From Mycolicibacterium chitae (GTDB taxonomy: Bacteria; Actinomycetota; Actinomycetes; Mycobacteriales; Mycobacteriaceae): 64,000 bases of DNA. The notes under the pieces are model-generated. The model was given only the letters and a program-made list of their open reading frames with translations. It ran no database searches and was not told the origin of the DNA. A program made the translations under genes and the position numbers. The stretch is from NCBI RefSeq assembly GCF_900637205.1, contig NZ_LR134355.1:2728001-2792000 (forward strand), read 5' to 3'. Positions 30,258 to 41,615 of the stretch are shown one piece after another (position 1 is the first letter of the stretch; the number at the start of each line of letters is the position of its first letter).

Positions 30258-30705
30258 GATGCTCCCTTTTCGCTCGCTTGGGTCACCGCATCCTTGAAGG
30301 CCATCCAACCCAGCAGCGCGCACTTGACCCGCGCCGGATACTTGGCCACACCCGCGAAGGCGATGCCGTCACCCAACACATCCTCATCGCCTACAACGTT
30401 GCCCCGCGACGAAATCATCTCCGTGAACGAGGCCACCGTCTTCAGCGCGTCACCCACAGTCTGCCCGATCACCTGGTCGGTGAGCACCGAAGTCGCGGCC
30501 TGGCTGATCGAGCAGCCCTGGCCGTCGTAGGACACATCGGTCACCGTCTCGCCGTCCTCGGACAGCGAGACCCGCAGTCGCACCTCGTCCCCGCAGGTCG
30601 GGTTCACGTGAAAAACCTCGGCGGCGAACGGTTCGCGGAGACCGCGATGGTGCGGATGCTTGTAATGGTCCAGGATCACCTCCTGGTACATCTGCTCCAT
30701 CCGCA

Positions 30706-30706
<1 letters not shown>
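30254..30706 (-). CDS. sufU: SufU, zinc-dependent sulfurtransferase partner of SufS
   Basis: A 150-residue IscU-like protein that accepts sulfur from SufS and passes it to SufBCD. The three zinc-ligand cysteines are in NPTCGDEV, GQGCSIS and RVKCALLGW, and the SufU-specific insert (GNVVGDEDVLGDG) separates it from true IscU scaffolds. The start ATG 30706 overlaps the sufS stop by one base (TGATG). Equivalent to Rv1465. Confidence 0.95.
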
Positions 30707-31989
<1,283 letters not shown>

Positions 31990-32763
31990 CTATGCCCCGG
32001 CTGCGGCGGCCTGAGTGAAGCGCTCGTAGCCGTTGGCCTCGAGTTCGTCGGCCAGTTCCGGACCGCCCGATTCGACGATGCGCCCGTCGACGAAGACGTG
32101 CACGAACTGCGGCTGGATGTAGCGCAGGATGCGGGTGTAGTGCGTGATCAGCAAAACGCCGGCGTTGTTCTCCTTGGCGGAGGTGTTGACCCCGTTGCTG
32201 ACCACCCGCAGCGCGTCGACGTCCAGACCCGAGTCGGTCTCGTCGAGGATCGCGATCTTCGGCTTCAGCAGGCTGAGCTGCAGGATCTCGTGGCGCTTCT
32301 TCTCACCGCCGGAGAAGCCCTCGTTGACGCTGCGCTCACCGAACGACGGGTCGATCTCGAGGTCCTGCATGGCCTGCTTGACCTCTTTGACCCAGTGCCG
32401 CAGCTTGGGCGCCTCGCCGCGGACCGCGGTGGCCGCGGTACGCAGGAAGTTCGACATCGAAACCCCGGGCACCTCGATCGGGTACTGCATCGCCAGGAAC
32501 AGACCCGCGCGGGCACGCTCGTCGATGCTCATCTCGAGCACATCCTGACCGCCGAGGGTGACCGACCCCGAGGTGACGGTGTACTTGGGATGTCCGGCGA
32601 TCGCGTAGGACAGCGTCGACTTTCCGGATCCATTGGGGCCCATCAACGCATGGGTCTCGCCGGACTTGACGGTGAGATCGACGCCCTTGAGGATCGGAAT
32701 GTCGTCGCCGGTGTCGGGCGCCGTGACGCTGACGTGCAGGTCCTTGATTTCCAGTGTGGTCAT
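31990..32763 (-). CDS. sufC: SufC ATPase of the SufBCD complex
   Basis: A 257-residue ABC-type ATPase that drives the SufBCD Fe-S scaffold. Walker A GPNGSGKSTL, the SufC-type signature FSGGEKKRHEILQL, Walker B AILDETDSGLDVDALR and the H-loop LLITHYTRI are present. It has no membrane region. Start ATG 32763 overlaps the sufD stop (ATGA). Equivalent to Rv1463. Confidence 0.96.
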   Translation of the reverse strand: MTTLEIKDLHVSVTAPDTGDDIPILKGVDLTVKSGETHALMGPNGSGKSTLSYAIAGHPKYTVTSGSVTLGGQDVLEMSIDERARAGLFLAMQYPIEVPGVSMSNFLRTAATAVRGEAPKLRHWVKEVKQAMQDLEIDPSFGERSVNEGFSGGEKKRHEILQLSLLKPKIAILDETDSGLDVDALRVVSNGVNTSAKENNAGVLLITHYTRILRYIQPQFVHVFVDGRIVESGGPELADELEANGYERFTQAAAAGA

Positions 32764-33953
32764 TGGGAAGGCTTCCCTTCGGTGAGAGCTAGTTCGTGTT
32801 CGATGGCTTCGGTCAGGCGGTCACGCACGGCGGGCACGGTGATCTTCTGGATGATCTCGCCGAAGAAGCCCCGCACGATGAGCCTGCGCGCCTGGTCTTC
32901 GGGAATGCCGCGGGCCTGCAGGTAGAACACCTGCTCGTCGTCGAAACGGCCCGTGGCGCTGGCGTGCCCGGCGCCCACGATCTCGCCGGTCTCGATCTCG
33001 AGGTTGGGTACGGAGTCGGCGCGGGCGCCGTCGGTGAGCACCAGGTTGCGGTTGATCTCGTAGGTGTCGGTGCCGGTGGCCGCCGCCCGGATCAGCACGT
33101 CGCCGATCCACACGGTGCGGGTGTCGGCCAGCTTGGACTCCGGATCCCCTTGCAGCGCACCCTTGTAGACGACATTGGACCGGCAGTGCGGTTGGGCGTG
33201 GTCGATCAAGAGCCGCGATTCCAGATGCTGACCGTCGTCGGCGAAGTACAGCCCGACCAGTTCGGCATCACCGCCGGGCGCGTCGTAGCGCACCCGGCCC
33301 GTCATCCGGACGATCTCGCCGCCGAGTTGTACCGTCGCGTGCCGCAGCACCGAGTCCTTACCCAGCGCGGCGTGGTGCATGCTGACGTTGACCGCGTCAT
33401 CGGCCCAGTCGGCGATCGACACCACCTTCAGCGTGGCGCTGTCGCCGACGATGAATTCGATGTTGTCGGCGTAAATTCCGCTGCCCCGCTGGTCGAGGAC
33501 GACCACCGCGTCGGCGAGTTCTTCGACCCGGATCTGCAGATGGCCATAGGCGGTGGCACCGGCGCCAGGACCGTTGATCGTGATCTCGATCGGCTCGTCG
33601 ATCCGGGTGTCCCTACCCACGGTGATTACCGTGGCCTCGTCGAACGAGGAAAACGCCTGGGCGGCAACCCGGTCGGCAGGAACCCCGCCCTGCCCGAGTC
33701 GCGCGTCGCCACGGCGCACCGTCTCGATGGTGACGCCGGGACGTTCGGTGACCTCGATCAGCGCGCTGCCGGTGGCCTTCCCCGCCGACCCGTCGTGCAG
33801 GCCGCGCAACCGGCGCAGCGGGGTGAACCGCCAGATCTCGTCGCGACCGCCGGGCACCTCGAACGCGTCGACGTCGAACGAGGTGAAGATCTCGCCCTTG
33901 TTGAGCGCCGAACCCGCGGGTGTGGTTTCGGTGGCCGTGTTCAGTTCGCTCAC
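32760..33953 (-). CDS. sufD: SufD scaffold protein
   Basis: A 397-residue right-handed beta-helix partner of SufB. The C-terminal domain has LLIDHAQPHCRSNVVYKGAL (conserved His/Cys region), RNLVLTDGARADSVPNLEIE and GHASATGRFDDEQVFYLQAR, the SufB/D family signature. The start is GTG 33953, sharing a base with the sufB TAG stop (TAGTG); a longer frame into sufB is a shadow. Equivalent to Rv1462. Works with SufB and SufC as the assembly scaffold. Confidence 0.95.
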   Translation of the reverse strand: MSELNTATETTPAGSALNKGEIFTSFDVDAFEVPGGRDEIWRFTPLRRLRGLHDGSAGKATGSALIEVTERPGVTIETVRRGDARLGQGGVPADRVAAQAFSSFDEATVITVGRDTRIDEPIEITINGPGAGATAYGHLQIRVEELADAVVVLDQRGSGIYADNIEFIVGDSATLKVVSIADWADDAVNVSMHHAALGKDSVLRHATVQLGGEIVRMTGRVRYDAPGGDAELVGLYFADDGQHLESRLLIDHAQPHCRSNVVYKGALQGDPESKLADTRTVWIGDVLIRAAATGTDTYEINRNLVLTDGARADSVPNLEIETGEIVGAGHASATGRFDDEQVFYLQARGIPEDQARRLIVRGFFGEIIQKITVPAVRDRLTEAIEHELALTEGKPSQ

Positions 33954-35398
33954 TAGCCGACCGCGCCTTCCATCTGCAGCTCGATCAAGCGGTTGAGCTC
34001 CAGTGCGTACTCCATGGGGAGTTCCTTGGCGATGGGCTCGACGAAGCCGCGCACCACCATCGCCATCGCCTCCTCCTCGGTCAGGCCTCGGCTCATCAGG
34101 TAGAAGAGCTGATCCTCGCTGACCTTCGACACGGTGGCTTCGTGGCCCATCGTGACGTCGTCCTCGCGGACGTCGACATAGGGGTAGGTGTCGGAGCGGC
34201 TGATGGTATCGACCAGCAGCGCATCGCATTCCACGTTGGAACGGGATCCCTTGGCGCCCTTGTTGATCTGCACCAGGCCGCGGTAGGACGCGCGGCCACC
34301 GCCGCGGGCCACCGACTTGGACACGATGTTGCTCGACGTGTGCGGCGCCAGGTGCAGCATCTTGGCACCGGTGTCCTGGTGCTGCCCCTCGCCGGCGAAC
34401 GCCACCGAGAGCACCTCGCCCTTGGCGTGCTCGCCGGTCATCCAGACCGCCGGGTACTTCATGGTGACCTTGGAGCCGATGTTGCCGTCGACCCACTCCA
34501 TGGTAGCGCCCGCCTCGGCGCGCGCCCGCTTGGTCACCAGGTTGTAGACGTTGTTCGACCAGTTCTGGATGGTCGTGTAGCGGCAGCGGCCACCGGACTT
34601 GACGATGATCTCGACGACGGCGCTGTGCAGCGAGTCGCTCTTGTAGATCGGTGCGGTGCAGCCCTCGACGTAGTGCACGTAGGCACCCTCGTCGACGATG
34701 ATCAGGGTGCGCTCGAACTGACCCATGTTCTCAGTGTTGATCCGGAAGTAGGCCTGCAGCGGGATGTCGACGTGCACGCCCGGCGGCACGTAGATGAAGG
34801 AGCCGCCCGACCAGACCGCGGTGTTCAGCGCGGAGAACTTGTTGTCACCGGCCGGGATGACGGTGCCGAAGTACTGCTTGAAGATCTCGGGATGTTCCTT
34901 GAGCGCGGTGTCGGTGTCCAGGAAGATGACGCCCTGGGCCTCGAGATCCTCGCGGATCGAGTGGTAGACGACCTCGGACTCGTACTGCGCCGCGACGCCG
35001 GAGACCAGGCGCTGCTTCTCCGCCTCCGGGATGCCCAGGCGGTCATAGGTGTTCTTGATGTCCGCGGGCAGGTCGTCCCAGGTGGCGGCCTGCTTCTCGC
35101 TGGAGCGCACGAAGTACTTGATGTTGTCGAAGTCGATGCCGTCGAGATCCGAACCCCACTTGGGCATCGGCTTCTTGTCGAAGGTGCGCAGCGCCTTGAG
35201 CCGGATGTCGAGCATCCAGTCGGGCTCGCTCTTCTTCGCCGAGATGTCGCGGACCACCTCTTCGGACAGTCCGCGCTGCGCGCTGGCACCCGCGACGTCG
35301 GAGTCGGACCAGCCGTAGCCGTACTTGCCCAGGGCGGCAATGGTCTCTTCCTGGGTGAGGGTCTCCGGTGCGGCTCCGGCTTCCGGTGTGAGTGTCAT
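33953..35398 (-). CDS. sufB: SufB Fe-S scaffold protein, intein-free
   Basis: A 481-residue SufB, the scaffold that builds nascent clusters. Conserved segments are [40 protein letters not shown] (Cys247), [17 protein letters not shown] and the C-terminal [20 protein letters not shown]. The M. tuberculosis homologue (846 aa) carries an intein; here the reading frame is uninterrupted. The start ATG 35398 has GGAG nine bases upstream; longer upstream frames overlap sufR. It starts 73 bases after the sufR stop. First structural gene of sufBDCSUT. Confidence 0.97.
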   Translation of the reverse strand: MTLTPEAGAAPETLTQEETIAALGKYGYGWSDSDVAGASAQRGLSEEVVRDISAKKSEPDWMLDIRLKALRTFDKKPMPKWGSDLDGIDFDNIKYFVRSSEKQAATWDDLPADIKNTYDRLGIPEAEKQRLVSGVAAQYESEVVYHSIREDLEAQGVIFLDTDTALKEHPEIFKQYFGTVIPAGDNKFSALNTAVWSGGSFIYVPPGVHVDIPLQAYFRINTENMGQFERTLIIVDEGAYVHYVEGCTAPIYKSDSLHSAVVEIIVKSGGRCRYTTIQNWSNNVYNLVTKRARAEAGATMEWVDGNIGSKVTMKYPAVWMTGEHAKGEVLSVAFAGEGQHQDTGAKMLHLAPHTSSNIVSKSVARGGGRASYRGLVQINKGAKGSRSNVECDALLVDTISRSDTYPYVDVREDDVTMGHEATVSKVSEDQLFYLMSRGLTEEEAMAMVVRGFVEPIAKELPMEYALELNRLIELQMEGAVG

Positions 35399-35471
35399 CG
35401 CGACACACTCCTTTTGCTCTGTCGGTTCTCTCGTGTGCTCCGGACACTGGGCTGCGGACCGGAGCTGGTGC

Positions 35472-36176
35472 TCATGCCCGGGCCGGGCTGAGCGGGACGT
35501 GGGTGGTACAGGCGCAGTCGCCGTTGACGATGGTCGCGAGGAGCTGCACATGGGTGCCCAGTACCTCGGACATCGCCTCCTGCTCGGCATCGCACAGTTC
35601 CGGGAACTGCTCGGCGACGTGCGACACCGGACAGTGGTGCTGGCAGATCTGCACGCCCTCGATCGGTCCCTTCACCCGCGAGGTGGTGGTGGCGTACCCG
35701 GCCTGGGTGAGCGCCTCGGCGATCCGGTCGGCGGCCGCCTCCACGTCCTCGTCGCTGTCGCTCGGTGCCGGTTCCACATCCGCGAGGATGGTGTCGATCC
35801 GACGTCGGGCGAAAGCGTGGATCGCGGCGTCGCCGCCGATCTCCCGGAGTTGACGCATGGCCGCCGAGGCCAGGTCGTCGTAGGTGTGCTCGAGTTTGGC
35901 TCGGCCGGCCGCGGTGAGCTGGTAGCGCTTGGCGGGACGGCCACGCCCCGCTTGCTGCCAGGCCGCTGCCGCGTTGGCCTGGGCGTCCCCGGCCTCGATG
36001 AGGGCATCGAGGTGCCGACGGACCCCCGCCGCGGAGATTCCGAGCTGTTCACCGACGTGGCTGGCGGTGACCGGACCGGACTCCAGCAGCAGCCGAACGA
36101 TGGCACTGCGGGTGTGACCGTCCTGGGCATGCAGCGGCGCATCGGGGGCGCGCTGAACCGTCGGACGTATTTTCAC
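35472..36176 (-). CDS. sufR: SufR, Fe-S-sensing repressor of the suf operon
   Basis: A 234-residue transcriptional repressor with a winged HTH at the N-terminus ([20 protein letters not shown]) and a C-terminal cluster-binding region. Cysteines 178, 182 and 195 (spacing 4 and 13) match the cluster-ligand spacing recalled for M. tuberculosis SufR (Cys203, 207, 220); two more Cys lie in GDCACTTH. The start GTG 36176 is chosen because the SufR operator and probable transcription start overlap it; an in-frame ATG at 36239 would run through the operator. First gene of the operon, equivalent to Rv1460. Confidence 0.93.
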   Translation of the reverse strand: MKIRPTVQRAPDAPLHAQDGHTRSAIVRLLLESGPVTASHVGEQLGISAAGVRRHLDALIEAGDAQANAAAAWQQAGRGRPAKRYQLTAAGRAKLEHTYDDLASAAMRQLREIGGDAAIHAFARRRIDTILADVEPAPSDSDEDVEAAADRIAEALTQAGYATTTSRVKGPIEGVQICQHHCPVSHVAEQFPELCDAEQEAMSEVLGTHVQLLATIVNGDCACTTHVPLSPARA

Positions 36177-36187
36177 AACACCAGTGT
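36173..36187 (-). promoter_or_regulatory. SufR operator over the sufR start codon
   Basis: On the minus strand the sequence reads ACACT-GGTGT-TGTGA, which fits the ACACT-N5-TGTGA inverted repeat reported for M. tuberculosis SufR. The GTG start of sufR lies inside the right half-site (TGTGA), so bound SufR would sit on the start of a leaderless transcript and autorepress the suf operon. Confidence 0.8.
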
Positions 36188-36317
36188 GACGCAATTCGGC
36201 GGACGGGTCTAGCAAGGGCACCCTTATCCCGCCGCCCACGCGCTGTCGGAATAGTCACACCGCGGCCTGGGAATATCCAACCAGGCTCACCATCCGGGCC
36301 CGCATCCGGGCGCCGAC

Positions 36318-36323
36318 TAAGCT
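36318..36323 (+). promoter_or_regulatory. -10 element of mptB (leaderless)
   Basis: TAAGCT (TANNNT) is followed by six bases and then GTG 36330, the leaderless spacing. The region from 36188 to 36317 shows no further recognisable element. Confidence 0.55.
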
Positions 36324-36329
36324 GCCCAC

Positions 36330-37993
36330 GTGGCAGCCCGCCTACGTTCGCTCAGCACCTCGATTGCCGGTTGGCACGGCGACGAGCGCACCGTGGGCAC
36401 CCCGCTCGGCGACGCCGAACTCGTCGCCCTGCGCCGGACCAGGCTCTTCGGGGCCACCGGCACCGTGCTGATGGCCATCGGGGCCCTCGGCGCCGGTGCC
36501 CGGCCGGTGGTGCAGGACCCCACCTTCGGCGTGCGACTGCTCAACCTGCCGTCCCGCATCCAGACCGTGTCGCTGACGATGACCACCACCGGGGCCGTGA
36601 TGATGGCGCTGGCCTGGCTGATGCTGGGCCGCTTCGCGCTCGGCGAGCGCCGGATGACCCGCAGCCAACTCGACCGCACGCTGGTGCTGTGGATCCTTCC
36701 GCTGCTGGTCGCGCCGCCGATGTACAGCAAGGACGTCTACTCCTACCTGGCGCAGAGTCAGATTGCTCACAATGGCCAGGACCCCTACCGGGTGGGTCCC
36801 GCGCCGGGCCTCGGCCTCGACCACGTCTTCACGCTGTCGGTACCCAGCCTGTGGCGCGAGACCCCCGCCCCCTACGGTCCGCTGTTCCTCTGGATCGGCT
36901 CGGGTATCTCCGAGTTGACCGGCGAGAACATCGTCGCCGCGGTGCTGTGTCACCGGCTGCTGGTGCTCCTCGGCGTCGCGCTGATCGTGTGGGCCACCCC
37001 GCGGCTGGCCCGCCGCTGCGGCGTCGCCGAGGTCAGCGCGCTGTGGCTGGGCGCGGCCAACCCGCTGCTGGTCATGCACCTGGTGGCCGGGATCCACAAC
37101 GAGGCGCTGATGCTCGGCCTGATGCTGGCAGGCGTCGAATTCGCGCTGCGCGGCATCGACTCCTCCCGACGGCTGCTCCCCCGCCCGTTGCTACCGCTGG
37201 GCGCGCGCTGGGGGCCGGCGGCGATGCTGGTCCTGGGTGCCGTGCTGATCACGATGTCCTCCCAGGTGAAGCTGCCGTCGCTGCTGGCGCTGGGTTTCGT
37301 GGCGATGGCGCTGGGCCATCGCTGGGGCAGCACGGTCAAGGCGTTCTTCCTGGCCAGCGGCGGGCTTGGGCTGCTGTCGCTCGGCGTCATGGCCGTGATC
37401 GGCTGGGCAAGCGGCCTCGGTTTCGGCTGGCTGTCCACGCTGGGCACGGCCAACGTGGTGCGCAGCTGGATGTCGCCGCCGACGTTGCTGGCGCTGGGCA
37501 CCGGGCAGGTCGGCATCCTGCTCGGCCTCGGTGATCACACCACCGCGGTGCTGTCGCTGACGCGCAGCATCGGCGTGCTGATCATCATGGTGGTCGTCAC
37601 GTGGCTGCTGCTGGCGGTGTTTCGCGGCCGGCTGCATCCCGTCGGCGGGCTCGGTGTGGCGCTGGGCGCCACGGTGCTGCTGTTCCCCGTCGTGCAGCCC
37701 TGGTATCTGCTGTGGGCGATCATCCCGCTGGCGGCCTGGGCCACCCGGCCCGGGTTCCGGATCGCCGCCATCGGCGGCACCCTCGTCGTCGGCATCTTCG
37801 GTCCCACCGCCAACGGCGATCGCTTCGCGCTGTTCCAGATCATCGACGCCACCCTGGCCAGCACGGTGATCGTGCTGCTGCTGATCGCGATCACCTACCA
37901 CCGGCTGCCCTGGCGCGCGTTGCCGCACGGTGCGACGTCGTCCACGCCGGCGAATTCACGCAACGGTCCCACCGACGCCTACGCTGAGTCTCC

Positions 37994-37997
<4 letters not shown>
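36330..37997 (+). CDS. mptB: alpha-(1->6)-mannopyranosyltransferase MptB
   Basis: GT-C fold, polyprenyl-phosphomannose-dependent integral membrane mannosyltransferase of lipomannan/lipoarabinomannan core synthesis; 555 residues with roughly 13 hydrophobic helices. The periplasmic loop after the first helices has the GT-C style acidic motif in MYSKDVYSYLAQSQIAHNGQ and DPYRVGPAPGL. Equivalent to Rv1459c. The stop overlaps the ABC ATPase start (GTGA), so it leads a three-gene operon. Start GTG 36330 is supported by the adjacent -10 element. Confidence 0.93.
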
Positions 37998-38931
<934 letters not shown>

Positions 38932-38935
<4 letters not shown>

Positions 38936-39708
38936 GCGAAGGCCTGTTCCCCGCGGGGACGTTCACCCCGGATCCGCGGCCCAACACCGTGGCCAACATG
39001 CTGCGGGCGCAGTTCGGCCTGGAACTCAAGCTGCTGCTGCGCAACGGCGAGCAGCTGCTGTTGACGATGTTCATCCCGATCACCCTGCTGGTGGGGCTGA
39101 TCCTGCTGCCGCTGGGTTCCTTCGGCGAGGATCGGCCGGGCGTGTTCGTGCCGGCGATCATGGCGCTGGCGCTGATTTCGACCGCCTTCACCGGGCAGGC
39201 GATCGCGGTGGCGTTCGACCGGCGCTACGGCGCCCTCAAGCGACTCGGCGCGACGGCGCTGCCGGTGTGGGGCATCATCGCCGGCAAATCGATGGCCGTG
39301 GTCGCCGTGGTGTTCCTGCAGGCCCTGCTCCTGGGCGGGATCGGCCTGGCGCTGGGCTGGCGGCCGAATCCGGTGGGCCTGCTGCTGGGCGCGGTGATCA
39401 TCGCGCTGGGCACCGTCTGCTTCGCCGCGTTGGGCCTGCTGTTGGGCGGCACCCTGCGGGCCGAGATCGTGTTGGCGCTGGCCAACCTGCTGTGGTTCGT
39501 CTTCGCCGGCTTCGGCGCCCTGACCCTGGAGACCGAGGCGGTGCCCACGGCGCTGCACTGCCTCGCGCGGCTGACCCCGGCCGGCGCGCTCACCGAATCG
39601 CTGACCCAGGCCATGACGGTCTCGGTCGACTGGTTCGGCATCGCGGTGCTGGCCGTCTGGGGCGCGGTGGCCGCGGCGTGCGCGGTGCGCTGGTTCCGCT
39701 TCACCTGA
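38932..39708 (+). CDS. ABC-2 type transporter permease (Rv1457c-like)
   Basis: A 258-residue integral membrane protein with six hydrophobic segments (LLLTMFIPITLLVGLILLPL, VFVPAIMALALISTAFTGQA, AVVAVVFLQALLLGGIGLAL, LLLGAVIIALGTVCFAALGL, an LLWFVFAGFG segment and a C-terminal helix). It has the ABC-2 arrangement, including AVAFDRRYGALKRLGATALP. The start ATG 38932 overlaps the ATPase stop. Equivalent to Rv1457c; forms an exporter with the preceding ATPase. Confidence 0.9.
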
Positions 39709-39717
39709 ACCAGCCCG

Positions 39718-39734
39718 TACTACAGCCTGTAGTT
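39718..39734 (+). promoter_or_regulatory. BlaI-like operator upstream of ctaA
   Basis: TACTACA-GCC-TGTAGTT is a dyad (inner ACTACAG-c-CTGTAGT is perfect over 7 bp) ten bases before the ctaA -10 TACTCT (39744-39749). TACA/TGTA arms with flanking TAC/GTA resemble BlaI/MecI operators. I recall that M. tuberculosis BlaI (Rv1846c) has Rv1456c, the ctaA equivalent, among its targets; this is from memory and moderately certain. Confidence 0.55.
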
Positions 39735-39743
39735 GGCATCCTC

Positions 39744-39749
39744 TACTCT
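39744..39749 (+). promoter_or_regulatory. -10 element of ctaA (leaderless)
   Basis: TACTCT, then six bases, then GTG 39756. The spacing supports a leaderless transcript and fixes the start; the longer open frame upstream lies over the ABC permease gene. Confidence 0.6.
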
Positions 39750-39755
39750 TGGGCG

Positions 39756-40700
39756 GTGTTCTTCCGTCGGCTGGTTGACCTGCTACCCGAGCCGAGCCTG
39801 CGCGCTCAGCGCATCATCGCGGCGCTGGTCATCCTGACCCAGGGCGGCATCGCCGTCACGGGCGCGATCGTGCGAGTCACCGCCTCCGGGCTCGGCTGTC
39901 CCACCTGGCCGCAGTGTTTTCCCGGCAGCTTCACCCCCGTTCCGCACCCCGAGGTGGCGCGGGTGCATCAGATGGTCGAGTTCGGCAACCGGCTGATCAC
40001 CTTCGCGGTGGTGCTGACCGCCATCGCCGCGGTGCTGGCGGTGCTGCGGGCCCGCCGCCGCCGCGAAGTGCTGTTCTACGCCTGGCTGATGCCCGCCTCC
40101 ACGGTGGTGCAGGCCATCATCGGCGGCGTCACCGTGCTCACCGGGCTGCTGTGGTGGACCGTCGCCATCCATCTGCTGGCCTCGATGGCCATGGTCTGGC
40201 TGGCCGTGCTGCTCTACGTGAAGATCGGCGAACCGGATGTCGGCGTGACCCGCCACGTGGTGGCCAAGCCACTGCGCCAGCTCACCGCGCTGAGCGGCGT
40301 CACCCTGGCGGCGGTTCTGGTGACCGGCACCCTGGTCACCGCCGCGGGCCCGCACGCCGGCGACAAGAGCATCGAACGTCCCGTGGCCCGGCTGCAGATC
40401 GAGATCCTCACCCTGGTGCACGCGCACTCGTCGCTGCTGGTCGCCTACCTGGCCCTGCTGATCGGCCTCGCCTTCGGCCTGGTCGCGATGCACGCGCCGC
40501 GGCCCGTGCTCAAACGCCTGGCGGTGTTGGTGGTGCTGGTGGTGCTGCAGGGACTGGTCGGCGCCGTGCAGTTCTTCGCCGGCATTCCGCCGGCCCTGGT
40601 CGCCCTGCACGTGGCCGGCGCGGCGATCTGCACCGCGGCCACCGCGGCCCTATGGGCGTCGATGCGAGAACGGACCGAGACCGAGCCGGTCCAGGGCTGA
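39756..40700 (+). CDS. ctaA: heme A synthase
   Basis: Oxidises heme O to heme A for cytochrome aa3; 314 residues with eight hydrophobic helices in two four-helix bundles. The first extracellular loop has the Cys pair GCPTWPQC. The catalytic Glu and heme-ligand His are in VHQMVEFGNR, with further histidines in TVAIHLLASM, HAHSSLL and VALHVAG. Equivalent to Rv1456c (earlier called an ABC permease). Its substrate comes from ctaB, 2 kb away on the other strand. The 3' end overlaps the convergent ATP-grasp gene by 51 bases. Confidence 0.93.
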   Translation: MFFRRLVDLLPEPSLRAQRIIAALVILTQGGIAVTGAIVRVTASGLGCPTWPQCFPGSFTPVPHPEVARVHQMVEFGNRLITFAVVLTAIAAVLAVLRARRRREVLFYAWLMPASTVVQAIIGGVTVLTGLLWWTVAIHLLASMAMVWLAVLLYVKIGEPDVGVTRHVVAKPLRQLTALSGVTLAAVLVTGTLVTAAGPHAGDKSIERPVARLQIEILTLVHAHSSLLVAYLALLIGLAFGLVAMHAPRPVLKRLAVLVVLVVLQGLVGAVQFFAGIPPALVALHVAGAAICTAATAALWASMRERTETEPVQG

Positions 40701-41585
40701 ACCGACCGCCAGCGCGAACCGGCGCTGCCGCCGCTGCCGGGTGGCGGCGTCGAGCTGTCGCCACCCCAGCGCAGGTTCCACCAGCTCGAGCTCGAGCAGC
40801 GTCGGATCGCGTCGGCCGATGAGATCGACGCGGGCGTAGAGGAACTCCGACGGGGCCATGCCCAGCTGCGTCGCGGCCGCGGCCAACGCGGCGTGCCCGA
40901 CCTCCCACAGCTCGAAGTCGGGATCGGCCGGCGTCAGCGACTCGGCGGCGAAGATACCGGAGTCGTCGAAGTCCGGCCGGTGTCCGGGGGCCGGCAGGAT
41001 GAGGCCCTTGGTGAAGGCGTGCGATTGCTCGCCGCCGATGAACACCAACGCGGTCTCGCCGTCCTCGATGCGCCGATCGTAGGGTTGTACCAGCACCGAG
41101 ATCCCGGACTCCTGCAGCGTGGCGGCGTGGTCACGCGCCGCATTGTGGTCGGTGAACCGTTGCACCCCAACCGATCCCGCGCCGACGGCGGGTTTGACGA
41201 CCACTTCCCCCGCCGGCAGGTGGATCATCTCTCCGGGCCCGTAGAACTCGCTCTCGCACACCGGGACGCCCGCCACGGCCAGGTCCTGCAGGTAGATCTT
41301 GTCGCTGTTCCAGGCCACCACGTCCGGCGCATTGAGCAGGTTCGGCACCCGCCGGGTCCAGTCCAGGAACTCGTCGAGGCGCTCGGTGTAGTCCCAGGTG
41401 GCCCGCAGGATCACCAGGTCCGCGCGCAGGGTCTCCGGGTCGTCCCAGGCCCTCCACCGCGCCGTGAGGCCCTGCGAAGCCAACGCCGCGACCAGCCCGT
41501 CGTCGTCGCCGTCGCCCTCCACCAGCTTGGTGCAGCCGGCCAGGACGATCTTCGGATGAAAGACATCGGGACGGGCCAGTTTCAT
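40650..41585 (-). CDS. ATP-grasp domain protein (Rv1455-like)
   Basis: A 311-residue protein with the layout of ATP-grasp ligases: an N-terminal Rossmann-like domain (KIVLAGCTKL; VILRATWDYTERLDEFLDW), LLNAPDVVAWNSDKIYLQDL (typical of glutathione-synthetase-like members), VVVKPAVGAGSVGV (P-loop-like), LVQPY and a metal-binding LLELELVEPALGW near the end. The substrate is unknown, presumably a carboxylate plus an amine. Start ATG 41585 has a GAGG site. It is divergent from the quinone oxidoreductase (30 bases between starts) and overlaps ctaA by 51 bases at its 3' end. Confidence 0.85.
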   Translation of the reverse strand: MKLARPDVFHPKIVLAGCTKLVEGDGDDDGLVAALASQGLTARWRAWDDPETLRADLVILRATWDYTERLDEFLDWTRRVPNLLNAPDVVAWNSDKIYLQDLAVAGVPVCESEFYGPGEMIHLPAGEVVVKPAVGAGSVGVQRFTDHNAARDHAATLQESGISVLVQPYDRRIEDGETALVFIGGEQSHAFTKGLILPAPGHRPDFDDSGIFAAESLTPADPDFELWEVGHAALAAAATQLGMAPSEFLYARVDLIGRRDPTLLELELVEPALGWRQLDAATRQRRQRRFALAVGSALDRLGLGPFSHRRP

Positions 41586-41615
41586 GCGGTCCTCACGTCA
41601 AGGATGATAGTCAGC

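Noticed and set aside
33953..35398. Intein in SufB
   Set aside because: Length and continuous homology exclude it.
39718..39755. Intrinsic terminator after the ABC permease gene
   Set aside because: The dyad has only a one-base loop and no T-run follows; its place next to the ctaA -10 fits an operator better.
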